Of a stretch of 64,000 nt of DNA, positions 1 to 10,895 are shown one piece after another. This stretch comes from Hepsetus odoe (lineage: Eukaryota > Chordata > Actinopteri > Characiformes > Hepsetidae): NCBI GenBank assembly GCA_017165825.1, contig CM029383.1:6456013-6520012 (forward strand), read 5' to 3'. The notes beneath the pieces were generated by a model. It did no database searches. It was not told the origin of the DNA and was given only the letters and a program-made list of their open reading frames with translations. Both the position numbers and the translations under genes were made by a program. The stretch's first letter is position 1; each line of letters opens with the position of its first letter.

Positions 1-541
1 TTGTGTTTTCTTGGAGTTATTGAATAGTTAGAAGTTACCGAAGTAACAATGGTCTTTCTCTTTATCTCAAACTTGCCCAAGATCATATTTTACACGTGCA
101 CACCTGTGAATGTGCAGGCTTTTTTCCAAAATCCAAACCACAAATGATGTGATGATCCTTTAATGAGGTGGAGAGTTTGACACTAAATTGGTGAGTTTAA
201 GTGCTTTGGTTGAAGGTTTTAAAAGAATCTTAGAGGATAAAAACAATATCAGGATTTTCAGTGAGCTTCACGGGAGGGTGTGTCTGAAGAGAGAACTGAT
301 CTACTTGCCTGGAGGGCCCTCGTAAAAAAGGGTACACCATTCCTCATGGGTGACTGTACCATGTGACTCTAGCAGAAGGTGTTTTAAAAAGCGGCCGGAC
401 CTGTCGGGAGGAAACAGAGGTAATCACAAGGTGTCAGGAGGCGCCAGCGAAAGGAGGTTCTGGGCTGTCGGCACGGCTGAGAATCCGGCAGCCCTTCGGT
501 ACAGAGAGCTGACAGAGCGGCAACAGTCCTAACATCCAGTC
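1..541 (+). promoter_or_regulatory. bhlha9: bhlha9 5' flank and probable 5' UTR
   Basis: This stretch lies directly upstream of the bhlha9 start codon and must hold its proximal promoter and 5' leader, but I see no clear TATA box or CpG island. Two E-boxes stand close together, CACGTG at 93-98 and CACCTG at 101-106, which could bind bHLH factors. The start codon context is good (G at -3, G at +4). A short upstream open frame (350-532) ends just before the start codon and I do not believe it is translated as a gene. The transcription start is not visible. Confidence 0.4.
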
Positions 542-1408
542 ATGGCGAGTCGTGGCAGCTTCACCGGCTCTGAGTTCTCAGAGGAAGAGCTGGAGCTGAG
601 CCTGCAGGCGCAGGTAGATGATGACAACAGCCTGAAAAGTTCCTTTCCTGACAGCGAAAGTCCCAGCAGCAGCCACAGCGAGACCGAAGAGGGTCGAGTC
701 AAGAAGCGCAGCAGACCGGTCCGCTCCAAGGCCCGCAGGATGGCTGCCAATGTACGTGAAAGGAAGCGCATTCTGGATTACAACCAGGCTTTCAATGCTC
801 TACGAGTGGCACTGAACCATGACTTGAGCGGCAAGCGCCTTTCCAAGATTGCCACTCTCCAAAGGGCCATCAACCGGATTTCTGCACTTTCGGTGTTTCT
901 CAGTAACAACCCTCCTGTCTCTGTTGGCAAAGCCTGCAACCATCGTGAATGCCGCCTACCAGCTGCTGGATTGCGGCCTGAAGCTGGGCACATGCCACCT
1001 GGAGCCTCTACATACCTGGAACCTCAAGGGTACACATCTTGGCACCAACCACTGGAGCACCAGAGTCCCTTGAGCATGAACAGGCGATCTTCTGAGCAGC
1101 AGATTTACATGGACAGCTTGAGGCACATGAGTCCTGCCTGTCCTCCATCGCCACACTATCCTTGCTTCTCTCCTGAGGCCCAACTCTACACAACCAGCGG
1201 CCCCTGCGGAAGTCCTACCAGCGACCCTGCAAGTCCTCCAAGATTTGGGCGAATGAGTGAAGGCTTTGGCTATCAGATGGGAGCGTGGGGCTCCTGTGCC
1301 CAGGGCCATGTGGATGGCTGTGGGGAGCTGCCTCAGACTTTACCCTTTTCCTGGCACATGAACTACCTCCAGAACCCAGGTCCACAACACCGTTACCCAA
1401 TGCTATGA
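542..1408 (+). CDS. bhlha9: bHLH transcription factor Bhlha9, complete single-exon gene
   Basis: The 288-residue protein is a basic helix-loop-helix nuclear factor. The bHLH domain spans about residues 65-120: the basic region contains ARRMAANVRERKR, helix 1 is ILDYNQAFNALRVAL, and loop plus helix 2 run SGKRLSKIATLQRAINRI. This matches human BHLHA9 almost residue for residue across the domain. The N-terminus is acidic and serine-rich, with a basic RVKKRSRPVRSK stretch just before the domain. The C-terminal half is Pro/Ser/His-rich and poorly conserved, making the protein longer than the human one (about 235 aa). There is no intron, as in the mammalian gene. Family knowledge: it pairs with class I E-proteins (TCF3/4/12) and acts at the apical ectodermal ridge; human duplications are linked to split-hand/foot with long-bone deficiency, and basic-region missense changes to mesoaxial synostotic syndactyly. 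The affected Asn and two Arg are intact here (N70, R72, R74). Knockdown in zebrafish is reported to shorten pectoral fins. Confidence 0.97.
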   Translation: MASRGSFTGSEFSEEELELSLQAQVDDDNSLKSSFPDSESPSSSHSETEEGRVKKRSRPVRSKARRMAANVRERKRILDYNQAFNALRVALNHDLSGKRLSKIATLQRAINRISALSVFLSNNPPVSVGKACNHRECRLPAAGLRPEAGHMPPGASTYLEPQGYTSWHQPLEHQSPLSMNRRSSEQQIYMDSLRHMSPACPPSPHYPCFSPEAQLYTTSGPCGSPTSDPASPPRFGRMSEGFGYQMGAWGSCAQGHVDGCGELPQTLPFSWHMNYLQNPGPQHRYPML

Positions 1409-1745
1409 CATGTCCTGAGAAAACAGTGAGAAAAGGACACGGTGTAAGTGCAATTTTCACAGCCTGATCAGAGGCTCTAATACTGGATGGATTTCTCCTG
1501 TGTGTGTGTCTCTGCATGCTTTGTAGAAGTATGACAAGCTGTTTATATGTTGAATATAATTTGATGCAGCACAGAGTGATGAATGAATGAATAAAGTGCT
1601 GATATATGATTGTATTTCACTTGTCTAAGCTCAAAAGGCAGAAACTTTGAGCAACGGTTACACAGACAGGAAATCAGCTGTCAGATGAGGCATTCAGTGT
1701 TAATGTAAATACTTTCATGACGGATTTATAATAAAATAATTCCAA
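1409..1745 (+). terminator. bhlha9: bhlha9 3' UTR with poly(A) signals
   Basis: The likely 3' UTR follows the TGA stop. A canonical AATAAA lies at 1590-1595 and a second AATAAA-like signal near 1730. Cleavage would be expected 10-30 bases after whichever is used. No repeat is visible here. Confidence 0.55.
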
Positions 1746-2121
1746 AAATGAAAATGGGCTGAGTTACTTTTCACTGTTAATATGTATCACTGTACGTCTG
1801 TGTTCATGTGTTGGTCTGCTTGTACGTGTGAACCTGGTGGACATTTAGCAGACACCTAGACAGAGAGTCTGCTTCCCTCTACTAATTTCTGGACGGACAA
1901 GGCTTTGATGTCAGTCCTGCCTGCTCATTAGCTCATCCTCACTATAATGGTGAGACGACAGCCTTGCATTTTCCGATCAATGTCAAAGTGCACCAAAGAT
2001 CCCATGCACAGACTAACCATGATATATCCTGAATTTCGACATTTTCACACTTTGTTATGCACACTTTTACATGATTTGCCCAAGCGACAAAATAGTTTTC
2101 CATTAGTAAGTTCTAATCTTC
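1746..2121. other. Non-coding spacer, nothing recognised
   Basis: This AT-leaning single-copy-looking DNA has no convincing exon, hairpin or repeat signature. Confidence 0.4.
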
Positions 2122-2475
2122 AGGTTGGCTGCTTGCACGCTATGCTACTTACCAAAAAGCTTTCAGTGTTTATGTTTTTTTGTACTGTTCTCAGCTTAAA
2201 GAACCTGTGGAGAGACATGCAGAGGCCATGAACATGGAGCTTAAAGTTTGGATTCACATCTTATTTTTACAAATCCCAGCCTAAATTAGTCTAAAACAGT
2301 CCAAATTAGTTAGAGTTGGGGTAAAAATGAATAAATCGAAACTACAGGAAGGTGCTCAAGATGACACCAGGTCTAGAGAGGACTGATCTTGGACTTAATT
2401 ATGGTCATTGGTGGTTTGTAAAAATAGACCCTTTTGTTCCAAAACCATATGCACAAGTCTTAAATCTACAAATTT
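2122..2475 (+). repeat. Copy 1 of a direct duplication
   Basis: The segment runs from a GGCTGCTTGCAC-like start through CCAAAAAGCTTTCAG and GAACCTGTGGAGAGACATGC to an AAACCATATGCACAAGTCT-type end. It matches 4043-4700 in the same orientation and order. The core of about 60 bases around 2190-2245 is nearly identical to the other copy, the rest is diverged. It could be an old local duplication or two copies of an unnamed dispersed repeat. Confidence 0.7.
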
Positions 2476-4042
2476 GTGTTTTTAAATTAAAAAAAGACAC
2501 ATTTAATTATGCAAAGCTAACTTAGAAAAGTTGAAAATGGTCCTCTCTGAACTAACACAATATAATACAAATGTAATTCATTTCTTGCATGCAATTAAAT
2601 ATACAATTACTTTATTTGAATCAAACAGCAGAGCAAAACAAACACAAACACATGGAATCCAACTCCTCAGCAAGTATACTGGTCTTCTGAAGTGGTTCCC
2701 GTTACTGGTCCTAAAGTATTCTGTGTAATCTGCTATTTTCTCTGCTCTCAGACACATTATCCACCATTATAGATTAAAAGGATGTGGCAGAGAGAGGAAA
2801 ACATCAAAACTGCTCAGGTCAGTGATACACTTGCAACGGGAACCACTGTGTTTCTCAAGTCTGTTGGGAGCTTCCTCTTTCTCTGCGTTAATGAAAGCGA
2901 AGAGCGTTAATATCAGACCATTAGCCTGGGAGCACGGACAGATTTATGAACTCTCAGGAAGGAAGCAGGAGCTCAGCCCACTGGCTGAGAAAACCCCCTC
3001 TCCGCCCAAGCCTCCTGTTGCCTGCAGCCCTGCAGAACGAAGCTGGCTGTTTGAACATTATGGAAGACACCCAGACCAGAGTGCTGTGCAGCAACAGGAT
3101 CAAGCAAGACTGGATCGAGTTGTGGAGATTTCAGGAATATATATATAATATAATATATAATTGCTTTTACCTTACCATTCCCCAGCTGTTTTATTCCCAT
3201 TAAAGCTGGCTATTTTTGTTACTATGCCTTTAAGACTTATATAAAGATGTTAGGATTGGCTGCCCAGTGTTTTAGTCTTATTTTAAAGGGTTTAAGGTAC
3301 AGGGATAACTTGCTGTTAGATAAATACAGGCTGATGTAAATGTCTTGGCTAGTGAAAGCACAAAATAGAAAATAAAAAATGACCTGTTTTGCATTTTCAT
3401 TTCCATGTATCAAGTATATAGACCTGACCATGGATGGCATATTTAGGAAGTTGATGTGCTGAAAAATGCATAGGGATCTGACACTTTCACATGGAGCAGA
3501 CTTTGACAGCAAGATGACTTGATCAGATCATCTACAAAATGTGAAGTCATGTGGGGGGATCCCAGTATGCAATGGTTGGTATTTATTAAATGCTCCAAGA
3601 AAGGACAACCGGTGAGCCAGCAACAAGGTTAAGGGCACCCGAGGCTCATAGATGCAAAAGCATAAGCAGGGCAAGTCTTCCACACCTTCAATCCATGCTA
3701 ATCCAGGTAAGTAGAAGATTAGAAATTTTGTATTTAATTGCATTTGATGGAAAGAAGCAAATGCAAAAATGTCAGCTTATAATAAATGTAATGAACTGTG
3801 TAACGATAGTGAGTGTGGAAATGGTGACCGCCCTGAATGTCGTTGTATGATCTGAACTCGGGTTACAGAAAGCAGGAGGAGGAGCTGCTGGCTTCTTTCT
3901 CATCATCTTTTTTTCACCGGAGACTACCATGAATCATGGAAATCCTTGACTCAACTGAAGAGCGTTGAGTGACAAATGTAGGTGACGACATGTCTCCCTT
4001 CCTGCATGCCGTGGCACATGGCCAAGACCTCTGTGCCCACAC
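2476..4042. other. Non-coding DNA between the two duplicate copies
   Basis: No gene is supported. The open frame at 2822-3148 lacks recognisable domains and its alternative frame is equally open. A short AT-alternating run sits at 3140-3165. The stretch 2860-2990 has few repeats and a TTAAT-rich texture that could be constrained non-coding DNA, but this is weak. Confidence 0.35.
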
Positions 4043-4700
4043 GAGGTAGGCTGCTGGCACTCTTTGGCGCTTGCCAAAAAGCTTTCAGTTTTTTCCCGTT
4101 TTTTTGTCCTCTTCTCAGCTTCAAGAACCTGTGGAGAGACATGCAGAGGCCATGAACATGGAGCTTACAAATTACACATCCGGTGGTCTAGTGTTTAGGG
4201 AGTCGGCCACAGGATCGGAAGATTGTGGGTTCAGACCTTTACCAGTAGTTTGCTCTGAGGTACCCTTGAGCAAGGTACTGTGCCCATCACTGCTCCCTGG
4301 GCACTTTCATAGCTGCCCCCTGCTGGTGTTTGTGTTAAATGCAGAGGTCCAATTTCATTGTGGTTCGCTGTGCTGTGTTCTCACAATGACAAGAATAGTC
4401 ACTTTCACTTTCACAACCCCAAATTAGTCTAAAACTTTCCAAATTCTACTTCTTTAGTTGGAGTTGGAGTAAAAATGAACAAATCAAAACTATAGGCAGG
4501 TGCTTCCGACATCACCAGGTCTAGAAGGGTCTGATCTTGGATCAGTTTCTTTCTCAATAATAATGATCATAGGAGGTTTGGAAAAACAGAGCTTGTTATC
4601 CGAAAAGGCCTGCAGGTTTCGACTAAATGGTCAAATTTCATCAATGACAGCAAGCCATAATGTGTTTCAAAACCAGATCCATAAGTCTAATCCACCTTAA
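4043..4700 (+). repeat. Copy 2 of the direct duplication, split by a SINE
   Basis: The left part (4043-4177) matches 2122-2260, including the near-identical GAACCTGTGGAGAGACATGC core. The right part (about 4417-4700) matches 2280-2475, starting at AAATTAGTCTAAAAC. The 4181-4416 SINE sits between them and is absent from copy 1, so it inserted after the duplication or into this copy only. Confidence 0.7.
4181..4416 (+). mobile_element. SINE family A, full-length copy
   Basis: This is the reference layout for family A in this window. A tRNA-like head carries an A box (GGTCTAGTG here, TGGCCTAGTGG in better copies) and a B box (GGGTTCAGACC, normally GGGTTCAAACC). The body follows with CCTTGAGCAAGGTACTGTG and CTGCCCCCTGCTG, and the 3' end is repeated ACTTTC. 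RNA polymerase III would transcribe it. It belongs to a tRNA-derived SINE class widespread in fishes. Confidence 0.9.
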
Positions 4701-4986
4701 TCAAGAACTGGGCGCAGTTAGAGTGGGTCGATAGACATTTGTGGGACATATTCACAGAAAAGACTGTTGAATTTTTTTTTGCATAGTTGTGACTATTTGT
4801 CCACTAGAGGACAGCAATGTGGCAATGAGAAATGGACAAATCCAGGGCTCAAACCCGGCATAAGTGTCATCAGCAGGCTGAAATATTTCCGTGACCGAAA
4901 CTCAGTGGAAAGAGCAGATTTTACGTCTGATCTTAGATCTACACACATTTGTTTTCATGAGCAGAGTTTTATTTATTACTATAATG

Positions 4987-5208
4987 AAGTGAAAGTGACA
5001 ACCATCGTGAACACAGCACACCACGTCGAAATGCTTTCCCTGCTTGTAACCCACACACACCGTGCAGCAGGGAGAATCCATATCCAGCGCCCAGGGAGCA
5101 GTGATGGGGACGGTACCTTGCTCAAAGTTACCTCAGGGCAACCTACTGGTCCAGGATTCAAACCCACAAACTTCTGATCCTGGTGCCAACTCCTTAAACA
5201 CTAGACCA
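4987..5208 (-). mobile_element. SINE family A copy
   Basis: The reverse copy starts with GAAGTGAAAGTGACAACC (3' tail) and passes CGGTACCTTGCTCAAAG to a diverged head ending ACACTAGACCA. Confidence 0.85.
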
Positions 5209-5509
5209 ATTACATAGCACAATAAAATGAAAGTTAAAACTCTCTTTTTCTAAGGGCTAAAGGAATCATCTGGCCTTGTTTTGGTCTTTTTTTGGCCATT
5301 TGTGACCATTTTTTCACTTTTGGCCGTCCACTTTCATTCATTATAGGCGCGATACCTTTTTTCCAGGGCTGCCCCTTTAACAGCTAAGTAAACATGTGTA
5401 CAAGGCGGCTGCTGATGGATATACAGTATCTGCCTGGCTGTGTATTTTATGAGAGCGGAATAGCGGTGATTTAGACTTTCTAATGCCATGAGTCAGTAAT
5501 AACACTTAC
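5209..5509. other. Spacer, nothing recognised
   Basis: The stretch is non-coding. A loosely repeated TTGGCC/TTTTGG pattern near 5270-5330 is the only texture seen. Confidence 0.35.
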
Positions 5510-5675
5510 ACATCTGCCCGGCGGCGTGCAGCTCCGTCAGCCCATCCACCCACATGACGTCTTCCGTCTCCACTGCAGGAATCTTCTTCTCAGGCCAAGA
5601 CAGTGGCAGCACGGGAGTGTGAATGGAGAACGGTGAATCATTTGACTGTTTTCTCTCCAGCCAGGATGATGGAAC
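5510..5675 (-). CDS. Candidate internal exon of an unidentified gene
   Basis: Read on the minus strand, a polypyrimidine/AG acceptor (TGCTTCTAG) is followed by 166 bases with no stop codon in one frame, then a consensus donor GTAAGT (5504-5509). The frame reads like protein, e.g. VPSSWLERKQSNDSP and later PEKKIPAVETEDVMWVDGL. I do not recognise the family. Against it, the plus strand also has an open frame behind a CTGCAG acceptor, the exon is short, and I found no partner exons nearby. It may be an isolated exon, a relic, or chance. Confidence 0.27.
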
Positions 5676-5708
5676 CTAGAAGCAGACACACAAACACACA
5701 AAACAAGA

Positions 5709-5731
5709 ACACACACACACACACACACACA
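5709..5731. repeat. (CA)n microsatellite
   Basis: This is a perfect dinucleotide run of about 11 units. Confidence 0.95.
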
Positions 5732-5955
5732 GGAGTTTGATAAAAGGTCTGAGCCACATCTATTTCTTGATAGGAGTAAAAGGACCTTCTCAAAAAAAAA
5801 CAACTTGAGTGGAAGTGATTTAAAGGAGGACAGTGGCCCAGGATTTGCTCTGGATGTTCCACATTCTAATCGTTTGGTTCTCAAATCATCTCAGTGTTGG
5901 ATCAGTTGTTTCAGAAAGGTGCAAAGGTTTAGACACCCCCAGCGATGTGAAAAAA

Positions 5956-6198
5956 AGTGAAAGTGACAACCTTTATCATTGCGAGGTCACAGCACTGCAA
6001 ACCACAACGAAATTGAACCTCTGCATTTAACCCATGCACTCAAACACCATGCAGCAGCTATTGAAATCTGCCTGGGAAGCAGTGATGGGGACTGTACCTT
6101 GCTCAAGGGTACCTCAGGGCAACCTATTTGTGAGGGAATCTAACTCACAATCTTCCGATGCTGGGGCAACTTCCTAGCCGCTAGGCCACCGCTGCCCA
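5956..6198 (-). mobile_element. SINE family A copy, near full length
   Basis: The copy runs from AAGTGAAAGTGACAACC to CTAGGCCACCGCTGCCC (the reverse of the A-box head). The body contains ACCTTGCTCAAGGGTACC. Confidence 0.92.
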
Positions 6199-6704
6199 TG
6201 ATGTGAGAGCTGGAACAGAAGAAGTTCCTACTCAGAAGGAGACATCTACTGAGGGGAACCTTCTGGGCCTTCTCTGTATGTAGTCAATACACACCTTGTC
6301 AAACAGGTAGAGGCACACAAACACAATGAGTGAATACACACTACATCCCTCCCACACACACATGCACATAGTGTTCTATTGACCTGGGGACATTTCCTCC
6401 CATGTCGGATTCGTGCCAACGGCGTGCACAAACAATCAACCCAGGCAGGAACACTAGGCTGCTGAGATATACATGAATGCACGCTTGTAAAAAAAAGCGT
6501 GACAGCCATTACAGCAGTGAGAGGAAAAAGTAACACAACGGTGCGTCACAAACAGCTCAGTTTACGAGGTTTTTAATTCATCATAACTGGTTCATTGATG
6601 CTAAAGTGAATATGGCATAAATAAGGCACAAATATATCAATATTTTTTGCAATATGTGTCAAGTTTCTGATCTTGGCTCACTTTTTTAATATATGTACAA
6701 ATAT
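6199..6704. other. Spacer, nothing recognised
   Basis: No exon or clear repeat is visible, only short CA-rich patches around 6300-6370. Confidence 0.35.
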
Positions 6705-6950
6705 GGGGGGCACCGGTGGCCTAGTGGTTAGGGCATTGGCCAGAGGATCAGGGTTTGAACCCCTTCCCAATGGGTTGCCCTGAGGTACCCTTGAGCAAGG
6801 TGCTGTCCCCGTCTGGCTCCTCCCTGCGATGGCCTGGCGACCTGTCCAGGGTGCGTCCCCTGTCCTCGCCCTGTGTGTGCTGGGTTGGACTCCAGCACTC
6901 CCCCGTGACCCAGTTTGGGACAAGCAGCAGAAAATGGATGGATGTACAGA
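6705..6950 (+). mobile_element. Chimeric SINE: family A head with a LINE-like tail
   Basis: The first half is a family A head and body (GGTGGCCTAGTGGTTAGGGC, then CCTTGAGCAAGGTGCTGTCC). After the CCGTC junction the usual ACTTTC tail is replaced by CTGGCGACCTGTCCAGGGTG...TGGGACAAGCAGCAGAAAATGGATGG-type sequence, a 3' end common to several fish non-LTR elements. Two more copies with the same plan lie at 32288-32412 and, in reverse, 36735-36903. Confidence 0.85.
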
Positions 6951-7489
6951 TATGCATTCTTTATGAATGCAAAATAAAACTGTTCAAGAAGAGAAAAACA
7001 AGAGGACGTCATACCTAATCACCTTCTTGTTCTCATGCAGAAGATTAGCGACATATAATGGGAAGCACCCTTTTCTTCCTCTAATAAAGGAGGTGTAGAT
7101 GATAATAGGTTCCCCAACAGACCTTTCTGCAGTTTATAATGTGCTTTGGAGTAAAACTTTTCTGTCTAAGGGACCGTTTTAATCTGTCATGATGATTCAT
7201 GCAGTTGTTCTAGAAGTAGGGCCGATACCCACGATTTATAAAAGCATCGCATGACGTCATTCATCATCATAACGATGATATGCTGTCGTTTTAGTGAACG
7301 CCAGTGCATTCAAAGATTTAAGGCTGAACTGTGGCACTGCTGGGCCGAACAGAGAGTGATTACACAAGACTGAATCTCTAGACTGCCCCTGTGCTCCATG
7401 CAGCCCTAGTTCCCGGTGTGGCCAAGTCTTCATCTACAGTTACAGTGTACTCCCATCAAGCTTTATCATAATGTGTGTGTAATACATCT
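6951..7489. other. Spacer, nothing recognised
   Basis: The DNA is non-coding with no repeat I can name. Confidence 0.35.
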
Positions 7490-8196
7490 GGGACGTCCCA
7501 GAAGTCCTGAAATGGACATGGACAACACCTCCCACCCCCTACACGAGACTGTACGAGCACTGAGCAGCTCGTTCAGCAGCAGACTCTTACACCTGCAGTG
7601 TAAGAAAGAACGCTACCGCAGGTCATTCCTACCTGCAGCAATAAGACTCCACAACTCATCATAACATTTCATTGCTTGTTTATTATTATTATATATTATA
7701 TTATATATATTATTATTGTTGTATATTATTATTGTATATTATTATTATTATTATTATTATTACTGTATGTGTATATTATATTATTATTATTTATTATTTA
7801 TTATTATTATTATTACTACTACTACTTTTTATTATTATTACATTTATTATTTATTAGTACATTTATATTCATATTTTTTCTATATTTATATTTTGCTTCT
7901 TGTTATTTATATGTATAATTCATTCAAAACTTTGAATTATTACAGTGTATATTACTCTTGTAGATATGTATATATATATATATATAGATATATATAGATA
8001 GATAATTTATTATTATTTATTTATAGCTCCTCTACTTTTCTCCTGTACTTGTTCCTGTTCCTCTTTCTCTATATCTTTATATATTTTTTCTTTTCTGTCT
8101 GTACACCTGTCTTTTTTTATAAGAGCCCTGTAACGCCCAAATTTCCCATTCGTGGGATAATAAAAGATCACTCTACTCTACTCTTCTCTAAATATC
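7490..8196 (+). mobile_element. 3' end of a non-LTR retrotransposon, with expanded TTA tract
   Basis: A short relic (about 7500-7664) resembles the C-terminal end of a LINE reverse transcriptase ORF (HPLHETVRALSSSF..., then YRRSFLPAAIRLHNSS). It is followed by a TTA/TAT tract (7677-7860) and more AT-rich DNA. The 3' tail reads AAATTTCCCATTCGTGGGAT with AATAAAAG and ends in CTCTA repeats, the typical terminus of several fish LINEs. The clade is uncertain. Confidence 0.6.
7677..7860. repeat. (TTA)n/(TAT)n microsatellite
   Basis: An imperfect trinucleotide tract inside the LINE 3' region produces spurious Tyr/Ile-rich open frames in several frames. Confidence 0.9.
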
Positions 8197-9026
8197 AGTA
8201 AATGTTTTGATCTTAAATAGGAAGAATCACTGTGACCCCTTTAACACCCAGCAAGTTCAACCATCCCTGTTTTATCATCAGCAGAATGCTTCATTATGTC
8301 GCCCCGATCAAATTATTTTGGGCCAAATGGAAGCTGTAAGAAGGAACGGTGACAGTAGTTTAACTGAGCTTGGGCAAACTTTCTTTCTTTTTAGTTGCAG
8401 CGGGTTCAGGGCTGCTTTCAAGAGAGCTGGTTGTGTAGATATGACACTTCAGCATTTCTTGGGGGTCAATAAGCAAAGAAAAAAACATTTCTTCACTTTT
8501 ATTCAACCAAATGCCTGCAGCCAACCAAGCCCTCCTTAATCTTAGGAACTCTTGCATTTCTGGGATTTCTCTTGTGGTTCAAAACAGCCACAGATCTCAG
8601 CAGATACGTTTAAAACATGTTTTAGATCTTTCAGACGCAGATTCAGGAATTAGGAAATCGTCAGGTCAAAGAGATTTCATGCTTTATTGTCTGTATTGCT
8701 CTGATCGCAGCAGGAGCTTTGTGTTACATAATAAAGATTATTTGTCTTTTTACACTATATTACAGTAATCATAAGCAGGAAGGAGGTCATTTGAATGGAG
8801 GAAAGAAACTTTAACTAGCAAGATTCCTAATTCCACTATTTCTCTCTTCACAAGCCACCAGATGGTGACAACGTTCCACGACTAAGAGCCGCGGTCGCTC
8901 CACATTGCCACGGTGAACTTCAGTAACAGTCACATCACAATTCGGAGCTGATCTGAGAGCTAGAAATAGTTTGAGTCAAATTCAAAACATCAGGAGCTCT
9001 TTCGCATTAATAATCCGATAACAGTA
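8197..9026. other. Spacer, nothing recognised
   Basis: Open frames here (8207-8539 and others) show no domain or splice support. Confidence 0.35.
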
Positions 9027-9277
9027 AGTGAAGAGAAAGTGACTAATCTTGTCATTGTGAAACACAGCACAGCACACAGTGAACCACAACAAAATACAAC
9101 CTCTGCATTTAACCCATACACGCACGTGCAGCAGGGGGCAGCTATTGAAAGCACCCAGGGAGCGGTGATGGGGACAGTACCTTGCTCAAGCGTACGTCAG
9201 GTTAACCTACCGGTCTGGGATTTGAACCAATGAGTTTCCGATGCTGGAACCTAGTCCTTAACCAGTGGGCCACCGCT
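9027..9277 (-). mobile_element. SINE family A copy
   Basis: The copy runs from AAGTGAAGAGAAAGTGAC to AACCAGTGGGCCACCGCT, with the core ACCTTGCTCAAGCGTACG. Confidence 0.9.
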
Positions 9278-9749
9278 ATTAGATAAGAAATCTATGGTGG
9301 AACATTACCTGAAATAAAATATTGCTTTATTTCTTTATTTTGAAAATAAGAGGGACAGGCAAGTTAAAGCGCAAAACTGAAATTTCAGTTTTAACTAAAC
9401 ATGATTGCTCGTCTTTTTAGCATAGCCGCTGTAGTCCCGAGTGAGATTTAACAGGCTAGAAAAGCCCCCTTCTGATGATGTCTCTTTAACATCAGAGAGA
9501 GGAGCTCTTTTTTGCTGAGTTTTTTTTTAAGTTGGTGAAATACGGAAGGAAGTCAGCTAACATTACTGCTAGGATGCATCTTATATCTTAGTGCAGCCAT
9601 TTAACTGTAATAAGAGAGAGACTGGAGAATGAATTACTTAAATAAAAGGACATTACATTTCCATTATTCATTTAAATATAATCTTAACCGCTTATCCTGA
9701 TCATGATGGTGCTGGAGCCTGTCCCAGTGCACCAAGGGGTATATTAAGC
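9278..9749. other. Spacer with a short LINE-tail relic
   Basis: At 9688-9740 a fragment (ACCGCTTATCCTGATCATGA, then GCCTGTCCCAGTGC) resembles the common fish LINE/SINE tail that often precedes CA arrays. The rest is unremarkable. Confidence 0.45.
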
Positions 9750-9750
9750 A

Positions 9751-9790
<40 letters not shown>

Positions 9791-9834
9791 CGCACACACA
9801 CAAGTATGCACGCACACACACACACACACACACG
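9750..9834. repeat. (CA)n microsatellite, interrupted
   Basis: CA/CG-CA runs are interrupted by AAGTATGCACG. Confidence 0.95.
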
Positions 9835-9841
9835 TTTCTAT

Positions 9842-10020
9842 GGGGCAGTGGTGGCCTAGTGGTTAGGCCCCAGGGCTGGAAGGTTGTGGGTTGAATCTCT
9901 TACTAGTAGGTTGCCCTGAGGTACCCTTGAGCAAGGTACCGTCCCCATCACTGTTGGGTTAAATGTATAGGTGTAATTTCATTGTGTTTCACAATGACAA
10001 GAATGGCCACTTTTACTTTC
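9842..10020 (+). mobile_element. SINE family A copy with internal deletion
   Basis: The head (GGGGCAGTGGTGGCCTAGTG) and CCTTGAGCAAGGTACCGTCC are intact. The middle part with CTGCCCCCTGCTG is missing and the 3' end is CACTTTTACTTTC. Confidence 0.88.
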
Positions 10021-10523
10021 TAAAGGTCAAAGGGTGAACCTAATAAACTGGCAGCCCAATACCATTGACTGCTTTCTGAATTAACCACAGAATCAACTTG
10101 CTGTCACAAAACAAACAAGTTCACAAGTCTTATTCAAGAGGGTGGAAGGGAAGGACTAGAGGCAGGTAGGGAACCGGGACTAAAGCTACAAACAGCAGGA
10201 ATATTTAAGGACTGGCTAAATGAGTTTGTTGGCAATCATTTTTTATGTTTCAAAGCACATTATATCTTCTTAGACCAACTTCTGCTCAAACGTCAGATGG
10301 GTGGGCCTCAGGTTTGAGGCCTGATCTAGTTAAAGCTGTTGGCTGTTTTCTGCCTGATAAATGTTTTTTTTTTCTGACTCTGTTGCCATGTAAACCAGTT
10401 CTTTAAAAGCAGTTTGGTCAGTCCCATAGTTTCTGTTTTGGAGAATTTCTGAGGGAGGGTGAGTTTGATATTGAACAATGACAATTTGGCATCATGGAAA
10501 ACAAAAAAAATGTATTCTTTACA
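10021..10523. other. Spacer, nothing recognised
   Basis: The DNA is non-coding with no named repeat. Confidence 0.35.
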
Positions 10524-10660
10524 TTTAACCCACACACTGTGCAGGGGACAGCCATATCCAGTGCCCTGAGAGCAGTGTTGGGGACGGTACCTTGCTCAAG
10601 GGTACCTCGGGGCAACCTTCTGGTCTGGGAATTAAACTTATGACCTTATGATTAGGGGGC
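10524..10660 (-). mobile_element. Partial SINE family A copy
   Basis: Only the middle portion remains (TTTAACCCACACACTGTGCA to GGGAATTAAACTTATGACC, the last being the reversed B box region). A long CA array follows directly. Confidence 0.85.
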
Positions 10661-10663
10661 CTA

Positions 10664-10670
10664 CACATAT

Positions 10671-10728
<58 letters not shown>
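10664..10728. repeat. (CA)n microsatellite
   Basis: An uninterrupted run of about 30 CA units sits at the degenerate head end of a SINE. Confidence 0.97.
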
Positions 10729-10852
10729 GACTGTGGAAGAGTCTAGGAAAAACCCACATGGACTCTCTCTCTCCCTCCATCCTCTGCTCTGGTCAGTGCC
10801 AAATTTTCTGCTAAAGAGAGTTTTTGAGGGATGGTGAGTTGTAATTTTACAG

Positions 10853-10854
<2 letters not shown>

Positions 10855-10893
<39 letters not shown>
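10855..10893. repeat. (CA)n microsatellite
   Basis: This is a run of about 19 CA units. Confidence 0.95.

Positions 10894-10895
<2 letters not shown>

Noticed and set aside
350..532. 60-codon frame upstream of bhlha9
   Set aside because: It shows no domain and no conservation argument. At most it is an upstream ORF in the 5' leader.
2822..3148. 108-codon open frame
   Set aside because: It has no recognisable domain, an overlapping alternative frame is equally open, and there is no splice support.
4181..4260. Genuine tRNA gene (A and B boxes present)
   Set aside because: The head recurs in about 20 SINE copies with the same body and tail, and cloverleaf pairing is poor.
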